64,000 nt of DNA. It comes from Streptomyces sp. NBC_01224. Lineage in GTDB: Bacteria; Actinomycetota; Actinomycetes; Streptomycetales; Streptomycetaceae. Each line of letters opens with the position of its first letter. The first letter of the stretch is position 1. Shown piece after piece: positions 1 through 7,564 of this stretch. Below the pieces are notes generated by a model. It was not told the DNA's origin. It saw only the letters and a list, made by a program, of their open reading frames with translations, and made no database searches. A program made the position numbers and the translations under genes. The DNA lies in assembly GCF_036002945.1 (NCBI RefSeq), contig NZ_CP108530.1, forward strand, positions 287,543-351,542, in the 5' to 3' direction.

Positions 1-615
1 GATGTTCTTGACCACCGAGTGGTCGAAGGCGTCGCCAGCGATGTCGTACGCCGGTTCCAGGACCGCGGTCGATACGCACCTGCTGCTGCCGATGGTGCAG
101 GGTGGCAGGAAGGCCCGCAGCATCTCGGCGGGCAACCGCATGGTCGCAGTGCGGGTGCGGGCGGCGAGCCAGTCGCTGTAGGCCCGCTTGGAGGTGATCA
201 GCATGGCGAACAGATGGGCCAGCATCCGGCTGCGGCGCATCCGCACCTTGTCGAGCGAGGCGGTCCGCACCGCCAGCACGCCCAGCCGCTCCGCACCATC
301 GACCAGAGGCATCCAGAGGATCAAGCCGTCGTCGGCCTCGGCCACCCGCGGGGAGACCGTGCGGTACGCCCAGCCGGCCGGCGAGCGGTCCACCGGCAGC
401 GGCTCCAAAGCCTCGTCGAGTGGGATGAGCAGCTGTTGTTGCAGGTCGACGAGGTAGATCAACGCGGTGTCCAGGCCCAAGGCGGAGGCGCACCGGTTCG
501 CCAAGGCGGGCAGTTCGACTGGCAGGGCAGTCTGCGCCTTGATGATCAGCTCTTCCAGCCGATTCTCGTCGACGGCGGTGTCGGGACCGGAGGACACGTG
601 CGGTGGGTCCGACAC
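1..615 (-). CDS. GAF-domain PP2C/SpoIIE-type phosphatase, partial
   Basis: This gene runs off the left edge, so only its N-terminal 205 residues are present. Translation from a GTG at 615, preceded by a GGAAGG ribosome site, gives a GAF-like sensor domain. It is followed by VLEPAYDIAGDAFDHSV, the segment that opens the PP2C/SpoIIE serine phosphatase fold and carries its first metal-binding Asp. Such Streptomyces proteins usually act as phosphatases in anti-sigma/anti-anti-sigma switches; that role is inferred from the family. A second, broken GAF-PP2C gene lies at 31.8-32.4 kb. The product looks cytoplasmic, with no membrane segment in the visible part. Confidence 0.7.
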   Translation of the reverse strand, partial: MSDPPHVSSGPDTAVDENRLEELIIKAQTALPVELPALANRCASALGLDTALIYLVDLQQQLLIPLDEALEPLPVDRSPAGWAYRTVSPRVAEADDGLILWMPLVDGAERLGVLAVRTASLDKVRMRRSRMLAHLFAMLITSKRAYSDWLAARTRTATMRLPAEMLRAFLPPCTIGSSRCVSTAVLEPAYDIAGDAFDHSVVKNI

Positions 616-1102
616 AGGGATCACCCCTTCCGTGCCCAGTTTCACACCGATCCCGTACTCTCTCACGTCAGCCCGTGGCGAGGGCGAGAGCGACGCCAGG
701 GGCGGTCAGCTGAGCTCGGCCGGGCACATCTCATGCGCCAGCCACGTAAATCAGCCGGTCCGGTAAATCAAGATCACCGCTCTACCGCCAAAATCCAGTC
801 CGATACTTCGCGAGGGCCAACCGGGACTCTCACCATGCCCAGCAGGCGGGCGCGCGTCTCTTGGTCTGCGGGAAGCGGCTTGCGGCGACAGCCAGCCTCA
901 TACCTCACACACCCCAACAACCGACGCAGACGACTCCACCGTCAACTGGTGCACACCCACGTACCGCTCCCCCAGAGAGACGACCAAAGACCATCGACGC
1001 AGGGCGTTGATCTCGGCGGACAGCGGAAAGGCCCGGCCACCCAGGAGGATGGTCGGGCCGGCGCGCCGTTTTGGTTGGCGTCGAAGCCGCGAACGGCTGA
1101 TG
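616..1102. other. No convincing gene; possible minus-strand remnant
   Basis: No complete gene is convincing here. A minus-strand frame ending near 898 reads a protein-like stretch around RAGPTILLGGRAF but has no credible start or full domain. It is most likely gene debris next to the other broken genes of this end. No tRNA or strong hairpin was seen. Confidence 0.4.
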
Positions 1103-1603
1103 TCAGCGTTCGAGGCCGACGATTGGGCTCGCAGTGAGGCCATGCCCTCCGACGACGAGATCCGCCGAGTCCGACGGCTCATCAGCCGCGTCAAGGCCGA
1201 CCTCGGCGGCCTGTGGCTGACCAGGATCCAGTCGATCCGGTCCAGTGTCATCCTGGCCGCGCTCACGTTGGCTGGCATCGCGTCTGCCCTGCGCGGTGAT
1301 CGACTGGTTGAGTCCGTCCATCGTGCGCAGGAATGCAGCGTTCAGATCGACGTCGTACCGGTGCGCGAGGATCAGCACGGACCACAGGCAGTCCGCGAGT
1401 TCGTGCTCCAGAGCGGCACGGCCGCCCGGCATGTCACGGGCTCCTTCCTGCGCCATGACGATCTTCGCCAGATCGCCGACGTCCCCGACGAAGCCGAGCA
1501 TGAACTCCTCACGTGTCCACGTCCGGCCGCGTTCTCTCAGGTTCAGCTCGTCGTAGAGGTCATGGATGCGCAGGGCCCGGCGCTGGAGTTCGTTGAGGTC
1601 CAT
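1103..1603 (-). CDS. MazG-like nucleotide pyrophosphohydrolase
   Basis: The ATG at 1603 has an AAAGG ribosome site seven bases upstream. The first ~105 residues match small Streptomyces MazG-like proteins, with the four-helix pattern DLNELQRRALRIHDLYDEL and ADCLWSVLILAHRYDVDL. MazG-family enzymes hydrolyse non-canonical or excess NTPs to NMP plus pyrophosphate; substrate specificity cannot be read here. The usual protein ends near residue 110. This one continues for ~60 low-complexity residues, so the natural stop was probably lost to a frameshift near QSITA. It is probably cytosolic and stands alone. Confidence 0.7.
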   Translation of the reverse strand: MDLNELQRRALRIHDLYDELNLRERGRTWTREEFMLGFVGDVGDLAKIVMAQEGARDMPGGRAALEHELADCLWSVLILAHRYDVDLNAAFLRTMDGLNQSITAQGRRDASQRERGQDDTGPDRLDPGQPQAAEVGLDAADEPSDSADLVVGGHGLTASPIVGLER

Positions 1604-1735
1604 GCCCCAACCTTTCCCTGTCCCCCCGATGCAATCCCGATCGCACTGACCAGAGTTGCCCGTGGTCCGGGTCGGGAGCCATCCATGGTTGCGCAGGGTC
1701 GGGACGTGTACGGCCCGGATCGCTCGGGCTGGGGG

Positions 1736-2062
1736 CGCGGGCGCGCGTGTGCACTGAGCCCCAGGTTCCGTCCAGGCGCTGGGCTTTGACCGACAGCAGG
1801 AGGCGATCGTGAAGCAGCGGTATGCCCGAGCGGGCCTCAGAGTGACGGCGGCCCGCGGCAACCAGGCCGTGCGCGGGACGGATGCGGTGGACGCCGTCGA
1901 CCCCATAGCGGATGACGGCGATGTCGCCCTCGATTCAGGCGATTACCCGCTCGATGGCCCGCTCGTGCGCGGCCTCGATCGCCGGCCGCGTCTACTCATC
2001 CCCCGAGCGCCCACAGCAGGTTAAGGGTCGGCTTCGGGCGGAAGACGTCAAGAGGGTTCGGG
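1736..2062 (-). pseudogene. Relaxase (MobF/TrwC-like) fragment
   Basis: Minus-strand reading gives NPLDVFRPKPTLNLLWALG, then after a frameshift TRPAIEAAHERAIERVIA, an in-frame TGA, and IEGDIAVIRYGVDGVHR followed by HDRLLLSVKAQRLDGTWGS. These match the N-terminal transesterase region of relaxases of the TrwC/MobF type found on actinobacterial plasmids. Neither end is present and at least two disabling changes are visible. This is a relic of a conjugation gene and suggests the replicon has lost self-transfer by this route. It lies just left of the par locus. Confidence 0.6.
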
Positions 2063-2093
2063 CATTCCACGGGTGAGTTCGTCGCCTGGTTGA

Positions 2094-2151
2094 GGTGGTG
2101 GGTGTCGGCGACGTCTTTACCGCGGTAAAGACGTCGCCGACACCCACCACC
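2094..2151. promoter_or_regulatory. parS-type site inside a 58-bp perfect palindrome
   Basis: The 16-bp palindrome CTTTACCGCGGTAAAG (2115-2130) is the centre of a perfect inverted repeat of 29 bp per arm. It lies 58 bp upstream of the parA start. The same core occurs twice inside parB. Position and repetition suggest a centromere/ParB-binding site that may also work as the par operator; this is inferred. The full palindrome could extrude as a cruciform or form an RNA hairpin in a leader. Confidence 0.7.
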
Positions 2152-2209
2152 CACCTTTCCTAACGCGTTGTGAGACGATTCGATCTTGAACGTTAGTAAG
2201 GTGACCCGC

Positions 2210-3457
2210 ATGAGTTCTCCAGCCACTTCTGGCGACCGCGAGAAGGTCGTCTCCAAACTGCCGGGATGGCTCCGGCAGAACCTCAAGATCAGAGCGGCAC
2301 AGCACGGGGTCGAGATCCAAACCGCTGTCGAACAGGGCGTCGGGGACTGGATCACCCTCGCCGCCACACCCAGCCCCGTGGACACCTCGGGTGCCGACTC
2401 GTTCTCCACGTTTCTCCCGCCTGGGCAATGGGACACGTTCCGGGCCTGTGCCGCGGACCGACGCCTCTCCCTCACGCAGGGACTTGCCCAGTCGGTACAT
2501 CTTTGGCTGGAGAAGAACCCGGCACCCACCGCACAACGCGCCAAGCATCCGCGGCGCCGCATCACCTGCAACCAGAAGGGCGGCGTAGGGAAGACCGCCG
2601 TGGCAGCTGGCCTCGGAGAGGCGCTGGCCGAGGACCCTGATTCGCTCCATCCGGTACGGATCTCCAAGCACTTCGCCGCCCAGCTGAGCGAGACCTCGAC
2701 TGAGGATCCCCTAGAGGTCGAAGACCTTCCCGGCCTCGGCCATCGCACGCTGTTGGTGGACTTCGACCCGCAGCGCCACCTCACCAAGCAGCTGGGCCAA
2801 CAAGAAATCCCGATGTCCTCGGACATCGACAGTCTCAGCAAGCACATGTCAGGCGAGGCGAAGGGTGACATCCGCGACCTCATCGTGCCGATCGAAGACG
2901 ACCGATACGGTGGCCGACTCGACTTGCTCCCAGGCTGCCAGGACGGCTTTCTGCTGGATGTTGCCCTCTCGAAAGTCCGCTTCCGGGAAGCCGCCCTCGA
3001 GCGCGCGTTGGCCCCGATCGAGCCCTTCTACGACGAGATCATCGTGGACTGCCCGCCCAGCCTTGGCCTCAGCATGGATGCGGCGATCTACTACGGACGC
3101 CGCCGCGAGGATGAGGATCCTGGCAGCTCCGGCGCTCTCATCGTGGTCCAGGCCGAGGACAGCAGCGCCGACGCCTACGACCTCCTCATCACCCAGATCG
3201 AAGATCTCCGCTCCGACATGGGCATCGAGATCGACTATCTCGGCATCGTCGTCAATCTCTACGACCCACGTCGGGGCTTCATCGCCACATCGTCGCTGGA
3301 GGCCTGGATCGGCATAAAGGATCCGAAGGTCGTCGCCGTCATCGGGGATCTGACCGACCAACGAAAGGCCGTCAGGTTGAAACAGCCATTGCTCTCGTTC
3401 GCTCCGCGTGGGGAGCAGTCCGTCACCATGCGCGCTCTCGCCAGGGCGGTGTCATGA
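2210..3457 (+). CDS. parA: ParA-family partition ATPase
   Basis: The ATG at 2210 is preferred over an upstream TTG because it has AAGGTG six bases upstream. The product is 415 residues. The N-terminal ~120 residues are an extra domain that could bind DNA, as in long plasmid ParA proteins that autoregulate. It is followed by the deviant Walker A CNQKGGVGKTAVAAGLGEAL, then LLVDFDPQRHLTKQL (Walker A' region) and IIVDCPPSLGL (Walker B). ParA uses ATP-driven nucleoid binding to move ParB-parS complexes. It overlaps parB by four bases (ATGA), so the two are translationally coupled. A parS palindrome sits just upstream and is the likely operator. Confidence 0.9.
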   Translation: MSSPATSGDREKVVSKLPGWLRQNLKIRAAQHGVEIQTAVEQGVGDWITLAATPSPVDTSGADSFSTFLPPGQWDTFRACAADRRLSLTQGLAQSVHLWLEKNPAPTAQRAKHPRRRITCNQKGGVGKTAVAAGLGEALAEDPDSLHPVRISKHFAAQLSETSTEDPLEVEDLPGLGHRTLLVDFDPQRHLTKQLGQQEIPMSSDIDSLSKHMSGEAKGDIRDLIVPIEDDRYGGRLDLLPGCQDGFLLDVALSKVRFREAALERALAPIEPFYDEIIVDCPPSLGLSMDAAIYYGRRREDEDPGSSGALIVVQAEDSSADAYDLLITQIEDLRSDMGIEIDYLGIVVNLYDPRRGFIATSSLEAWIGIKDPKVVAVIGDLTDQRKAVRLKQPLLSFAPRGEQSVTMRALARAVS

Positions 3458-4602
3458 GCAACCGTGTAGCCGATCAGTTGGGAACAGGCGCTTCCTTCAG
3501 CAGGGCCCGCGGTGGCGTCAGCGCGCGCCGTCAGGCCGTCGCCGCGACAACCGGTGCTCCCACCACAGGCGCCCCCGACAGCCGTCTGCGGACGCTGCCA
3601 CTCGGCCAGTTGGTCCCGACTCGTTTCAACCCCCGTCGCAACTTCGGTACCGAAGAGGACCTGCGTGAGTTCGGGCTGAAGCTGAAGAAGAAGCAGCTGC
3701 AGCCAGCCGTGGCTGTCACCAGGCAGGCGTACCTTGCCCTGTGGCCGGGAGAGGCTGACAGCGTCGGCAGCGCCGTCTACGTCATCGCCAACGGCGAGCG
3801 GCGCTACCGCGCGTCCAAGGCAGCTGGTCTGCCGACGGTGGAGGTTGTCGTCGATGACGAGGTGGCCAAGTCACGGGCTGACTTCCTGGATGCCGTCCTC
3901 GCGGAGAACAACGACCGGGAGGATCTCGATCCGGTCGAGCGTGCCCTCGGTATCAGGACGATGGTCGAAGAGCTCGGCGGCAAAGCCAAGGTCGCAGAGC
4001 ACTACGGCAAGTCAGGCGGGTGGGTGACGCAGCAGATGTATCTGCTCGACCTGGCGCCAACGCTGCAGGAACTCGTCAGTTCCGGAGAGCTGCCTGTACG
4101 TGAGACACGAACACTGGTGAAGCTGCCGACCGATCAGCAGGTGGCAGCGTGGCAAGCCCGGTCCGCTGAGCGAGAGGAGGACAAGGCCCAGCCGAAGGCG
4201 CCGCGGAAGAAGCGGCCTGCTGGGCTCGATGCCGCGCAGCCCCCCTCGGATGCGGAAAAAGGCTTTACCGCGGTAAAGCGCACCGTCTCAGCCAACAGCA
4301 GCTTCGCTACTCCTGCCGAGCGTGAGACTGACGAGTCGGTGCGTGAGGATGCGGCGGCTGGCGCCCAGGGCTTTACCGCGGTAAAGCCCTGGGAGACTTC
4401 GATCCCCGATCCACGGTGGACTCGCTCGGATAGCGACCAGCCTGAGGTAATCCTGCCGACGCTGGATCCGGCCGACCTCGCGGAGTTGGTCATCGCACAG
4501 ATGACTCCGGACGCTCGGAAGAAGCTGACGACTCTATTGATCACGTACAACAGCTCGGAGGTCGACCAACGCGGCAAGGTCCGGGACGGCCCAGCGGCCT
4601 GA
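3454..4602 (+). CDS. parB: ParB-family centromere-binding protein
   Basis: The 382-residue product starts in the ATGA overlap with parA. It has the ParB N-terminal domain (LPLGQLVPTRFNPRRNFG, then VIANGERRYRASKAAGLP, the CTP-binding GERRYRA box). A central HTH region follows (KVAEHYGKSGGWVTQQMYLL). The C-terminal third is a charged linker and a short terminal domain. The linker contains two copies of GFTAVK, each encoded by a parS-type palindrome inside the reading frame (4262-4279 and 4364-4393). The gene therefore carries its own probable binding sites. A terminator follows directly. Confidence 0.9.
   Translation: MSNRVADQLGTGASFSRARGGVSARRQAVAATTGAPTTGAPDSRLRTLPLGQLVPTRFNPRRNFGTEEDLREFGLKLKKKQLQPAVAVTRQAYLALWPGEADSVGSAVYVIANGERRYRASKAAGLPTVEVVVDDEVAKSRADFLDAVLAENNDREDLDPVERALGIRTMVEELGGKAKVAEHYGKSGGWVTQQMYLLDLAPTLQELVSSGELPVRETRTLVKLPTDQQVAAWQARSAEREEDKAQPKAPRKKRPAGLDAAQPPSDAEKGFTAVKRTVSANSSFATPAERETDESVREDAAAGAQGFTAVKPWETSIPDPRWTRSDSDQPEVILPTLDPADLAELVIAQMTPDARKKLTTLLITYNSSEVDQRGKVRDGPAA
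4262..4279. promoter_or_regulatory. parS-type palindrome inside parB, copy 1
   Basis: This 18-bp perfect palindrome has the same 16-bp core CTTTACCGCGGTAAAG as the site upstream of parA. It is read in frame as GFTAVK within the low-complexity linker of ParB. ParB binding here is inferred, not shown. Confidence 0.65.
4364..4393. promoter_or_regulatory. parS-type palindrome inside parB, copy 2
   Basis: This is a 30-bp perfect palindrome centred on the same 16-bp core and flanked by CCCAGGG/CCCTGGG arms. It lies 108 bp (centre to centre) from copy 1 and in the same codon phase, so it again encodes GFTAVK. The core is fixed while the flanking arms differ between the three sites. Confidence 0.65.
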
Positions 4603-4619
4603 TCTCCGCGCAACGAGAA

Positions 4620-4657
4620 ACGGCCCTGCACCGGGGGGTGTCCTCGGGCAGGGCCGT
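4620..4657 (+). terminator. Terminator after parAB
   Basis: The hairpin ACGGCCCTGC ... GCAGGGCCGT has a 10-bp stem and starts 18 bases after the parB stop. Confidence 0.6.
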
Positions 4658-4699
4658 TCCGTGCTCCGTAATCACATGGCGCCGCCCAGGCACGAAAAC

Positions 4700-4737
4700 A
4701 AAAAAGCTCTGTCTCCGGCACGTGCCGGGGACAGAGC
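4700..4737 (-). terminator. Terminator of the 5.3-4.8 kb leftward genes
   Basis: A near-perfect 16-bp stem (GCTCTGTCTCCGGCAC and its partner) is followed on the minus strand by a run of T, a textbook intrinsic terminator. It lies 20 bases past the stop of the gene at 4757. Confidence 0.75.
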
Positions 4738-4756
4738 GGCGGTGGAGGTTATTGGG

Positions 4757-5290
4757 TCAGGGCGCCCAGGTTGCGGGCACCGTCCCGTGGTCGGGGCTGG
4801 GGATGGTGTCCGCCGCCGGGGCGGCCGGGTGACGCATGGCGGTGATCGGGACGGCACCAGGTTCGATGGCCGGTGCCCAGACCATGCGCCAGGTGCCGTC
4901 CCACTCGCAGCCGCAGCCGCAGCCGTGGTCGGGGTGGGGATGACGTAAGAACACGCCCCGGATCAGGACGGCGCGAGGAATGCGGGGGATGAGCACCGAG
5001 GGGTCGTCACCCGGGTAGAGGTGCAGGTTCCGCCAGCCGTGGACGCGGGCCATGTACGCCGCAGCAGCGTCGATGATGTCGGCCCACTTCTGGTGTCCGA
5101 GCGTGATGAACCCGACCGGGTAGAGATGGTCCTTGTCGACATCGTCGATGCCGGTGGCGTACAGGCCGCGGCGGCCGATGAACCCGTTGTCGAGCGCGTC
5201 CTCGCTGCTGGGGATCCAGAGGCATTCGACGGGGTGCCGGCTGCCGTCGTCGGCTTCGCTGGTCTCGATCTCGTACAGGGTCGTGGTCAT
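4757..5290 (-). CDS. Hypothetical protein (177 aa)
   Basis: The reading frame is complete, with good Streptomyces codon use and an intrinsic terminator behind it. The product begins MTTTLYEIETSEADDG. It has a central DIIDAAAAYMARVHGWRNL segment and a His/Cys-rich stretch (RHPHPDHGCGCGCEWDGTW) that could bind metal. I do not recognise a named family. Its start overlaps the stop of the upstream small gene in an ATGA, so the two are probably one translational unit. Confidence 0.6.
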   Translation of the reverse strand: MTTTLYEIETSEADDGSRHPVECLWIPSSEDALDNGFIGRRGLYATGIDDVDKDHLYPVGFITLGHQKWADIIDAAAAYMARVHGWRNLHLYPGDDPSVLIPRIPRAVLIRGVFLRHPHPDHGCGCGCEWDGTWRMVWAPAIEPGAVPITAMRHPAAPAADTIPSPDHGTVPATWAP

Positions 5291-5601
5291 GCGGCGGTCA
5301 CCCCTTCAACTGCGGCGGCCAGGAGCGCGACGGCGTCGGCCTCGTACGGATCGGTGAACAGTTGGTGGTCGCTGACGTCGAACGGCGCCGGCCGCGCGGT
5401 GACCGTGAACCCGGGAACGACGGTGGTCGCCCGCCCCTCCAGCGCGGAGTCGAGCCGGTCGGCGTCCTGGGAGGCGTGCCGGGTCGGACTAGGGGCAGCC
5501 GGACCTGCGTTCGATGGGTAGTGGTGGGTGCAGCTTGGCGAGCTGGCCGCCGAGGAGCCGGAGCTGAGCGGCGTAGGCGGGGCAGTAGGGGCGGGGTTCA
5601 A
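5287..5601 (-). CDS. Small hypothetical protein, 5' end uncertain
   Basis: The last ~65 residues (SQDADRLDSALEGRATTVV, then TVTARPAPFDVSDHQLFTDP) are clearly coding, because a diverged copy exists at 41.2 kb on the other strand. The function is unknown. The start is unresolved: the frame is open to about 5690 with only weak starts, and a different frame also looks coding upstream, so the 5' part may be a fusion or frameshift. The gene is coupled to the downstream 177-aa gene by an ATGA overlap. Confidence 0.5.
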   Translation of the reverse strand: MNPAPTAPPTPLSSGSSAASSPSCTHHYPSNAGPAAPSPTRHASQDADRLDSALEGRATTVVPGFTVTARPAPFDVSDHQLFTDPYEADAVALLAAAVEGVTAA

Positions 5602-5680
5602 CGACGCTCGTTCGGGGTCGTAGTGGACGGGCTCGATGCGGCCGACGTATTGCGGGTACAGCCGACGTCGCCTCGTTCGG

Positions 5681-5695
5681 TATTACGCCGTAATA
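5681..5695. repeat. Palindrome TATTACGCCGTAATA, copy 1
   Basis: This 15-bp perfect palindrome has a central C. It contains the TAA stop (minus strand) of the small gene at 5683-5958. A second copy lies 67 bp to the right. Confidence 0.6.
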
Positions 5696-5958
5696 ACCGG
5701 ACCCCGCCAACACCCGACCCCAATCGCGCCCCTGGCCCGCCGTCGAGTATTACGCCGTAATACTGCGCCCCCGCAGCTTGGGGCCATCCCCGCGGGTGCG
5801 GGGAGCAGGTCAGCGGCAGCTTGCTCGCGCAGGATCTCCGCGAGCTCCTGGGCACCGATCTCGCCGGTGAGGTCGTCCTCGATCTGCTGGAGGGCGAGCT
5901 TGGCGATCCCGGCGGAGGCGCGGACGCGGTCCGGGCGGGTGCGGGCGCGGACGGTCAC
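5683..5958 (-). CDS. Small hypothetical protein with helical core
   Basis: A GTG at 5958 overlaps the stop of an upstream reading frame (GTGA), suggesting translational coupling. The ~91-residue product has a convincing helical segment (AGIAKLALQQIEDDLTGEI, then AQELAEILREQAAADL). It ends in an Arg-rich tail encoded partly by the two TATTACGCCGTAATA palindromes. No family was recognised. The tail may be non-native if the original 3' end was lost. Confidence 0.45.
   Translation of the reverse strand: MTVRARTRPDRVRASAGIAKLALQQIEDDLTGEIGAQELAEILREQAAADLLPAPAGMAPSCGGAVLRRNTRRRARGAIGVGCWRGPVITA
5747..5763. repeat. Palindrome GTATTACGCCGTAATAC, copy 2
   Basis: This is a 17-bp perfect palindrome with the same core as the copy at 5681. 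It lies within the 3' part of the small minus-strand gene. The arrangement echoes the parS sites in parB, but the sequence is unrelated; it is probably a protein-binding site. Confidence 0.6.
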
Positions 5959-6050
5959 CGGGCGGTGACCTTGGTGGTGGCGATGAGCGCGGCGACCGTC
6001 TCCCAGCCGTGGTGCCAGGCGGAGTCGAGGTGGAAAGCGCCTTCTCTGAA
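5955..6050 (-). pseudogene. 3' end of an unidentified gene
   Basis: About 32 codons read AFHLDSAWHHGWETVAALIA and then a stop that overlaps the next gene by GTGA. An in-frame TAG lies immediately upstream at 6051-6053, so the 5' part of the gene has been lost. The function is unknown. Confidence 0.4.
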
Positions 6051-6129
6051 CTACAGAACAAGGCCGTTTCCAGCAGTCCGTTGACTGCCCCTCTAAACTT
6101 CTGCCACTCGGCAACGTGGAGGGCGGCTC

Positions 6130-6591
6130 ATGTCCACTGGCACCATCGAGTTCTACTGCGAGCACCCGTGCGACAGTTGCAGTCGTGGCGGAGAGACCGT
6201 GTGGGATGACTTCTACGTCGATGTGCGAGAAGTCCAAGCCAACGCAGGTGGTAGCTGGACGGCCAGGGGCGAGGGCGTGAGCAGATGTCCCAGATGCGGG
6301 GCGATGGTTCGGATGATCACTCATCGGGTCCCTTTGGAACTTCGGGGGCTGCCTTGCTCGCAGAGCCACGAGGCCGTTGATTTCCGGGTTGCACTTTCGT
6401 GCATCACCACTGATGGCCAACGGTTCGACTTCACAGCATCTGTTACGTGCCCGGTGTGCACCCGAAAGTCCGTCTTTCGAAAGTTGATCGAAAGTCTGAG
6501 CCGAGTCAGACGGATTCAAGTAGGCCCAACCGGCGTAGAACTTGAACTTGAGAGTGGCGCCAGACCCGCTGCTGAGCAGTCGAGACCCTGA
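6130..6591 (+). CDS. Hypothetical protein with zinc-ribbon-like cysteine pairs
   Basis: The ATG at 6130 has GGAGG seven bases upstream. The 153-residue product has paired cysteines (CEHPCDSC, CPRCG, CPVCTRK) that could form zinc-binding knuckles. The codon use is visibly less GC-rich than its neighbours, suggesting a different origin. No family was recognised. It is flanked on both sides by gene fragments. Confidence 0.6.
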   Translation: MSTGTIEFYCEHPCDSCSRGGETVWDDFYVDVREVQANAGGSWTARGEGVSRCPRCGAMVRMITHRVPLELRGLPCSQSHEAVDFRVALSCITTDGQRFDFTASVTCPVCTRKSVFRKLIESLSRVRRIQVGPTGVELELESGARPAAEQSRP

Positions 6592-6653
6592 GGCTCCTTT
6601 GAGCTGCGAGTTGGGGCCGACGACCGCGGCGTGGTCGTCGGCCCCTTCGTTGA

Positions 6654-6985
6654 TCAGACTGTCTTCACGTCGCCTGTGCGAGCGGCGATTTGGTCGAGCG
6701 TGGGGATTCCCAGAAAGACTGCGGAGTCTCTGCGTTCCTGCCTCGTATCGAGCTGGGCGATTTTCTCCTCAGCAGCAGCGAGGCTGATGGAGAGACCCTC
6801 AACTTCGCCGAGCCAGCCCTCGTCGGAGCACGCGCGGTAGACGTGGTCGGCGGCCGCGGTCTCCGCACCGTCGCGCTCCTCATCCTGGGAGATGCGGGCG
6901 GTGGTAGCGACGATGTCGAACAGGACGGCCAGCGGGGAGTCGGGCAGCAGTCCGGTGACGGGCGGGGTGAGGGTCTCGGTCACAG
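6654..6985 (-). CDS. 3' part of a hypothetical gene
   Basis: The minus strand reads a coherent coiled-coil-prone C-terminus (LFDIVATTARISQDEERDG, then AAAEEKIAQLDTRQERRD). Upstream of about 6985 the frame enters sequence that encodes a dnaB fragment on the other strand. The gene is therefore a junction product: its 5' part is missing and no native start can be given. The function is unknown. Confidence 0.45.
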
Positions 6986-7004
6986 CGATCTCACCCGTCC
7001 CCTC

Positions 7005-7343
7005 GGATCCCGCTACGAAGAGGTCTCCGAGATCGCCCGTGGCCTCAAGCATCTGGCCAAGGAACTCGAGGTCCCCGTCGTCGCCGTCTCGACCCTCAAC
7101 CGCGGCCCCGAACAGCGCGTCGACAAGCTGCCCCTGATCAGCGACCTGCGCGACTCCGGCGCCCTGGAGGACAACGCCGATCTCGTCATCCTCCTGCACC
7201 GCGAGGACGCCTACGAGAAAGGCTCGCCCCGTGCCGGCGAAGCCGACCTCATCGTCGCCAAACACCGCTACGGCCCAACCGCGACGCTCACCGTGGCCCA
7301 TCAGGGGATGTACGGGCGCTTCGTCGACATGGCACGCGACTGA
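7005..7343 (+). pseudogene. dnaB: Replicative helicase DnaB, C-terminal fragment
   Basis: The frame encodes the RecA-fold C-terminal end of DnaB: REVSEIARGLKHLAKELEVP-like sequence (here EEVSEIARGLKHLAKELEVP), STLNRGPEQRVDK, LRDSGALEDNADLVILLHRE and GEADLIVAKHRYGPTATLTV. The Walker A motif and N-terminal domain are absent. The natural stop at 7341-7343 is kept and is followed immediately by the first copy of the intergenic structured repeat. It is non-functional as a helicase. Confidence 0.75.
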
Positions 7344-7445
7344 CCCCACACCTTGTGGGATCTCAGATCGGCTGGCCGAATCTCACGGCCGGTGGCCATT
7401 GCGTGGCCAATCGGCCACGGAACTGAGACTGGCTGGGCAGCCTGT
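7344..7445. repeat. Structured intergenic repeat, copy R1 (core only)
   Basis: This copy has the hairpin CCCACA...TGTGGG, then TCTCA, a spacer, TCTCACG, a GTGGCC...GGCCAC stem and TGAGAC. It is the core half of a repeat found five more times to 13.4 kb. The first stem differs from the others by a paired change (T-A to C-G), so pairing is preserved. Confidence 0.65.
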
Positions 7446-7564
7446 TCACTCGTTGGAGTGAGCCACACGTGGGACAGGTCCTCCATGGACAGTGTCTTGG
7501 TGGCGCAGCCTTTCTGCCACTGGCCCGTGCTGGGGGTACGCATGAACCTCTCGTGCTGTCACGG

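Noticed and set aside
19..1137. Long rightward frame across the left edge
   Set aside because: It is antisense to the GAF-PP2C gene and then crosses non-coding debris; its product is Arg/Gly/His-rich and has no domain.
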